Source of the DNA: Candidatus Pacearchaeota archaeon
GTDB lineage: Archaea; Nanoarchaeota; Nanoarchaeia; Pacearchaeales; GW2011-AR1
Length of the DNA stretch: 6,948 nucleotides
Assembly: GCA_002690445.1 (NCBI GenBank)
Contig: NZER01000059.1
Span: forward strand, 1-6,948
Direction: 5' to 3'
Shown here: in pieces, positions 5,740-6,948 of the stretch
Layout: each line of letters begins with the position of its first letter
Position numbering within the stretch: position 1 is the first letter of the stretch
Position numbers and translations under genes: made by a program
Notes under the pieces: model-generated
What the model was told of the DNA's origin: nothing
Seen by the model: only the letters and a program-made list of their open reading frames with translations
Database searches by the model: none

Positions 5740-5887
5740 TTCTATTATATATAAAGAGAGACGGAATATTTGTAATCTTTGCGAACATAAAGAGGGTCGC
5801 AGGTGTAGAATCTGTAATTGCATATTGAAATTGAAATTAATATTTAATAAGTGTGAATGTCCGTTAGGCAAATGGAATAAGGCATAA
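5729..5887 (+). CDS. Small Cys-rich protein, probable zinc-binding
   Basis: 52 residues from TTG 5729; overlaps the tape measure gene by 11 bases and the next gene by one. Seven Cys residues are arranged as NICNLCEHKEGRRCRICNC followed after about 12 residues by KCECPLGKW. The spacing C-x2-C-x7-C-x2-C-x-C, then C-x-C-P near a terminal K-W, matches a small protein commonly seen in phage tail gene clusters with the pattern 'C-x2-C ... C-x2-C-x-C-x-L-x-x-K ... C-P-x-x-K-W'. The Cys pairs suggest one or two zinc sites. Its function is not known to me; a tail assembly or structural accessory role is inferred only from position. The start is uncertain because only TTG or GTG codons are available. 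Confidence 0.75.
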   Translation: MLINSIIYKERRNICNLCEHKEGRRCRICNCILKLKLIFNKCECPLGKWNKA

Positions 5888-6948
5888 TGATTATACCAAG
5901 TGGCATAGCAAATGAAATTAAATCCCAGAGTACGTCACTATTTCCTGTTGTAGTATTTACTAGGAAAACGGATTATGTACAGGGACACTTGGGTGGTGCA
6001 TACGAAACAGAAGGCAGTTCAGAACCAAATTTAATTGCATTAAGCGTATCCAAAGCAGAATTATATTATAAAAAAGAATATAAACAACACTCAAATGTGA
6101 ATCAACCTGTCAGCAGGATAACTACTCTGCCATTATTATTATCCATTCCCTCGCTTAAAGAATCCATCTCTATCCATAAAAGCTCCTACAAAATAGCATC
6201 AATTAATTTATCCATATCTAATTATTTATATGATGGGATTAGATTTTCTGATCTTATTACGGATAGTCCTTATGTAGAAGATTCATTAATAAATACAGAG
6301 TGTAGAATATATTGGGCAAGTGCTGTTTCAAATAGCATTGAACTTTATGATAGACCATGGGATGTTGCCTGGACAGGCTATGCTGGCAATCCTAATGATG
6401 CCTTGCAGATATTTTATGGCATTGTCCGTAGATATGAAATGAATGAAGATAAATGTAAACTTGTTATTGAAGATAATAGTCAGCAGTTATTACAAAAAGA
6501 ACTTCCTACTCATAATGTTGGCACAGGTGATAATGTACCTGAATTTAGTCGTAACAAATATTATCCCATGGTGTATGGCGAGGTAAAGCGAAGTCCTGGT
6601 GTCATGGCATTAAAGGAGGAAGGCATTAATGATGGTGCTTTAATGTCAATTTATTTTGATTATGATACAAGTATTATCATGGCTGATGACATATTGCACG
6701 AATTTGGCACTAATTTAACTTTCAGAGAAAGTCCTCTATATGTTTTTGAAGATAAATATATGTCTATTAATGAATTTGCACACCAGGATAATGAGGGATT
6801 ACATTCTGAAGTAAGGATACATACTAACAGGGACAAAATTAATCGAATTGATTTACAAGCATCCTCCAACCAGGTACGCAAAGGCTTTGTACAGTCTTGG
6901 CAAATAGCACCAGTAATAGATACAAAACTTATAATGAATATTACTGAT
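5887..6948 (+). CDS. Putative distal tail / baseplate-type protein (3' partial)
   Basis: The frame starts at ATG 5887, sharing one base with the preceding TAA, and stays open to the window end: 354 codons with no stop. The ribosome-binding site is weak (AAGG four bases upstream), so coupling is likely. The N-terminal part is mostly beta strands (LFPVVVFTRK; LLSIPSLKESISIHKSSYKI; ASINLSISNYLYDG). A middle segment, LQIFYGIVRRYEMNEDKCKL followed by VIEDNSQQLLQKELP, and then NKYYPMVYGEVKRSPG resemble proteins encoded just after the tape measure gene, where distal tail, baseplate hub and tail tip proteins lie. It is large (over 354 residues). A specific name cannot be given from this part alone, and no enzymatic motif is seen. 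Confidence 0.65.
   Translation, partial: MIIPSGIANEIKSQSTSLFPVVVFTRKTDYVQGHLGGAYETEGSSEPNLIALSVSKAELYYKKEYKQHSNVNQPVSRITTLPLLLSIPSLKESISIHKSSYKIASINLSISNYLYDGIRFSDLITDSPYVEDSLINTECRIYWASAVSNSIELYDRPWDVAWTGYAGNPNDALQIFYGIVRRYEMNEDKCKLVIEDNSQQLLQKELPTHNVGTGDNVPEFSRNKYYPMVYGEVKRSPGVMALKEEGINDGALMSIYFDYDTSIIMADDILHEFGTNLTFRESPLYVFEDKYMSINEFAHQDNEGLHSEVRIHTNRDKINRIDLQASSNQVRKGFVQSWQIAPVIDTKLIMNITD

Noticed and set aside
4572..5871. Several minus-strand ORFs of 85-127 residues opposite the tape measure gene
   Set aside because: They are antisense readings of Ala- and Gln-rich codons in a gene with clear protein motifs, and lack ribosome-binding sites. No evidence of a minus-strand gene was seen.
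1..6948. CRISPR arrays, tRNA genes, attachment sites, terminators
   Set aside because: Genes cover practically the whole window, with a largest gap of 9 bases. I saw no repeat-spacer pattern, cloverleaf or GC-rich hairpin followed by T residues.

Overview
The window is a piece of the structural-gene block of a tailed dsDNA bacteriophage or prophage with a long, probably non-contractile (siphovirus-like) tail. The clues are a classic head-to-tail gene order, a tape measure protein preceded by a two-frame tail assembly chaperone, and tightly packed genes all on the + strand. The DNA is A+T-rich (39% G+C by hand count in the first 426 bases of the tape measure gene). No host genes, integrase, promoter or terminator are visible, so host and lifestyle cannot be told.

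Layout: (1) 1-270, the 3' end of a virion protein gene, then a 20-codon Lys/Arg-rich ORF; (2) 334-1326, a putative head-tail connector with an added C-terminal beta-rich domain, followed by a putative tail terminator/completion gene (1326-1775) and a small unknown gene (1785-1970); (3) 1970-2971, the probable major tail tube protein; (4) 2971-3668, the tail assembly chaperone, whose second half has no usable start codon and is joined to the first by an apparent -1 frameshift on a run of nine A just before the first stop codon; (5) 3661-5739, the tape measure protein, interrupted by a 128-residue mini-intein; (6) 5729-5887, a small Cys-rich probable zinc-binding protein; (7) 5887 to the window end, the start of a distal tail/baseplate-type protein.

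The genes appear to form one transcription unit: five junctions are one-base stop/start overlaps (TAATG or TAGTG), two more overlap by 8 and 11 bases, and the largest gap is 9 bases. This implies translational coupling and leaves no room for internal promoters. The products would complete the head (connector, terminator), build the tail tube on the tape measure with help from the two chaperone forms, and add the tail tip.

The two most notable items are the mini-intein (4087-4470, about 28% G+C by hand count), placed between Gln142 and Ser271 in the most conserved-looking motif of the tape measure, and the A9 frameshift site (3235-3243) with a weak stem-loop six bases downstream. Both are read directly from the sequence. 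Splicing and frameshifting themselves are inferred.
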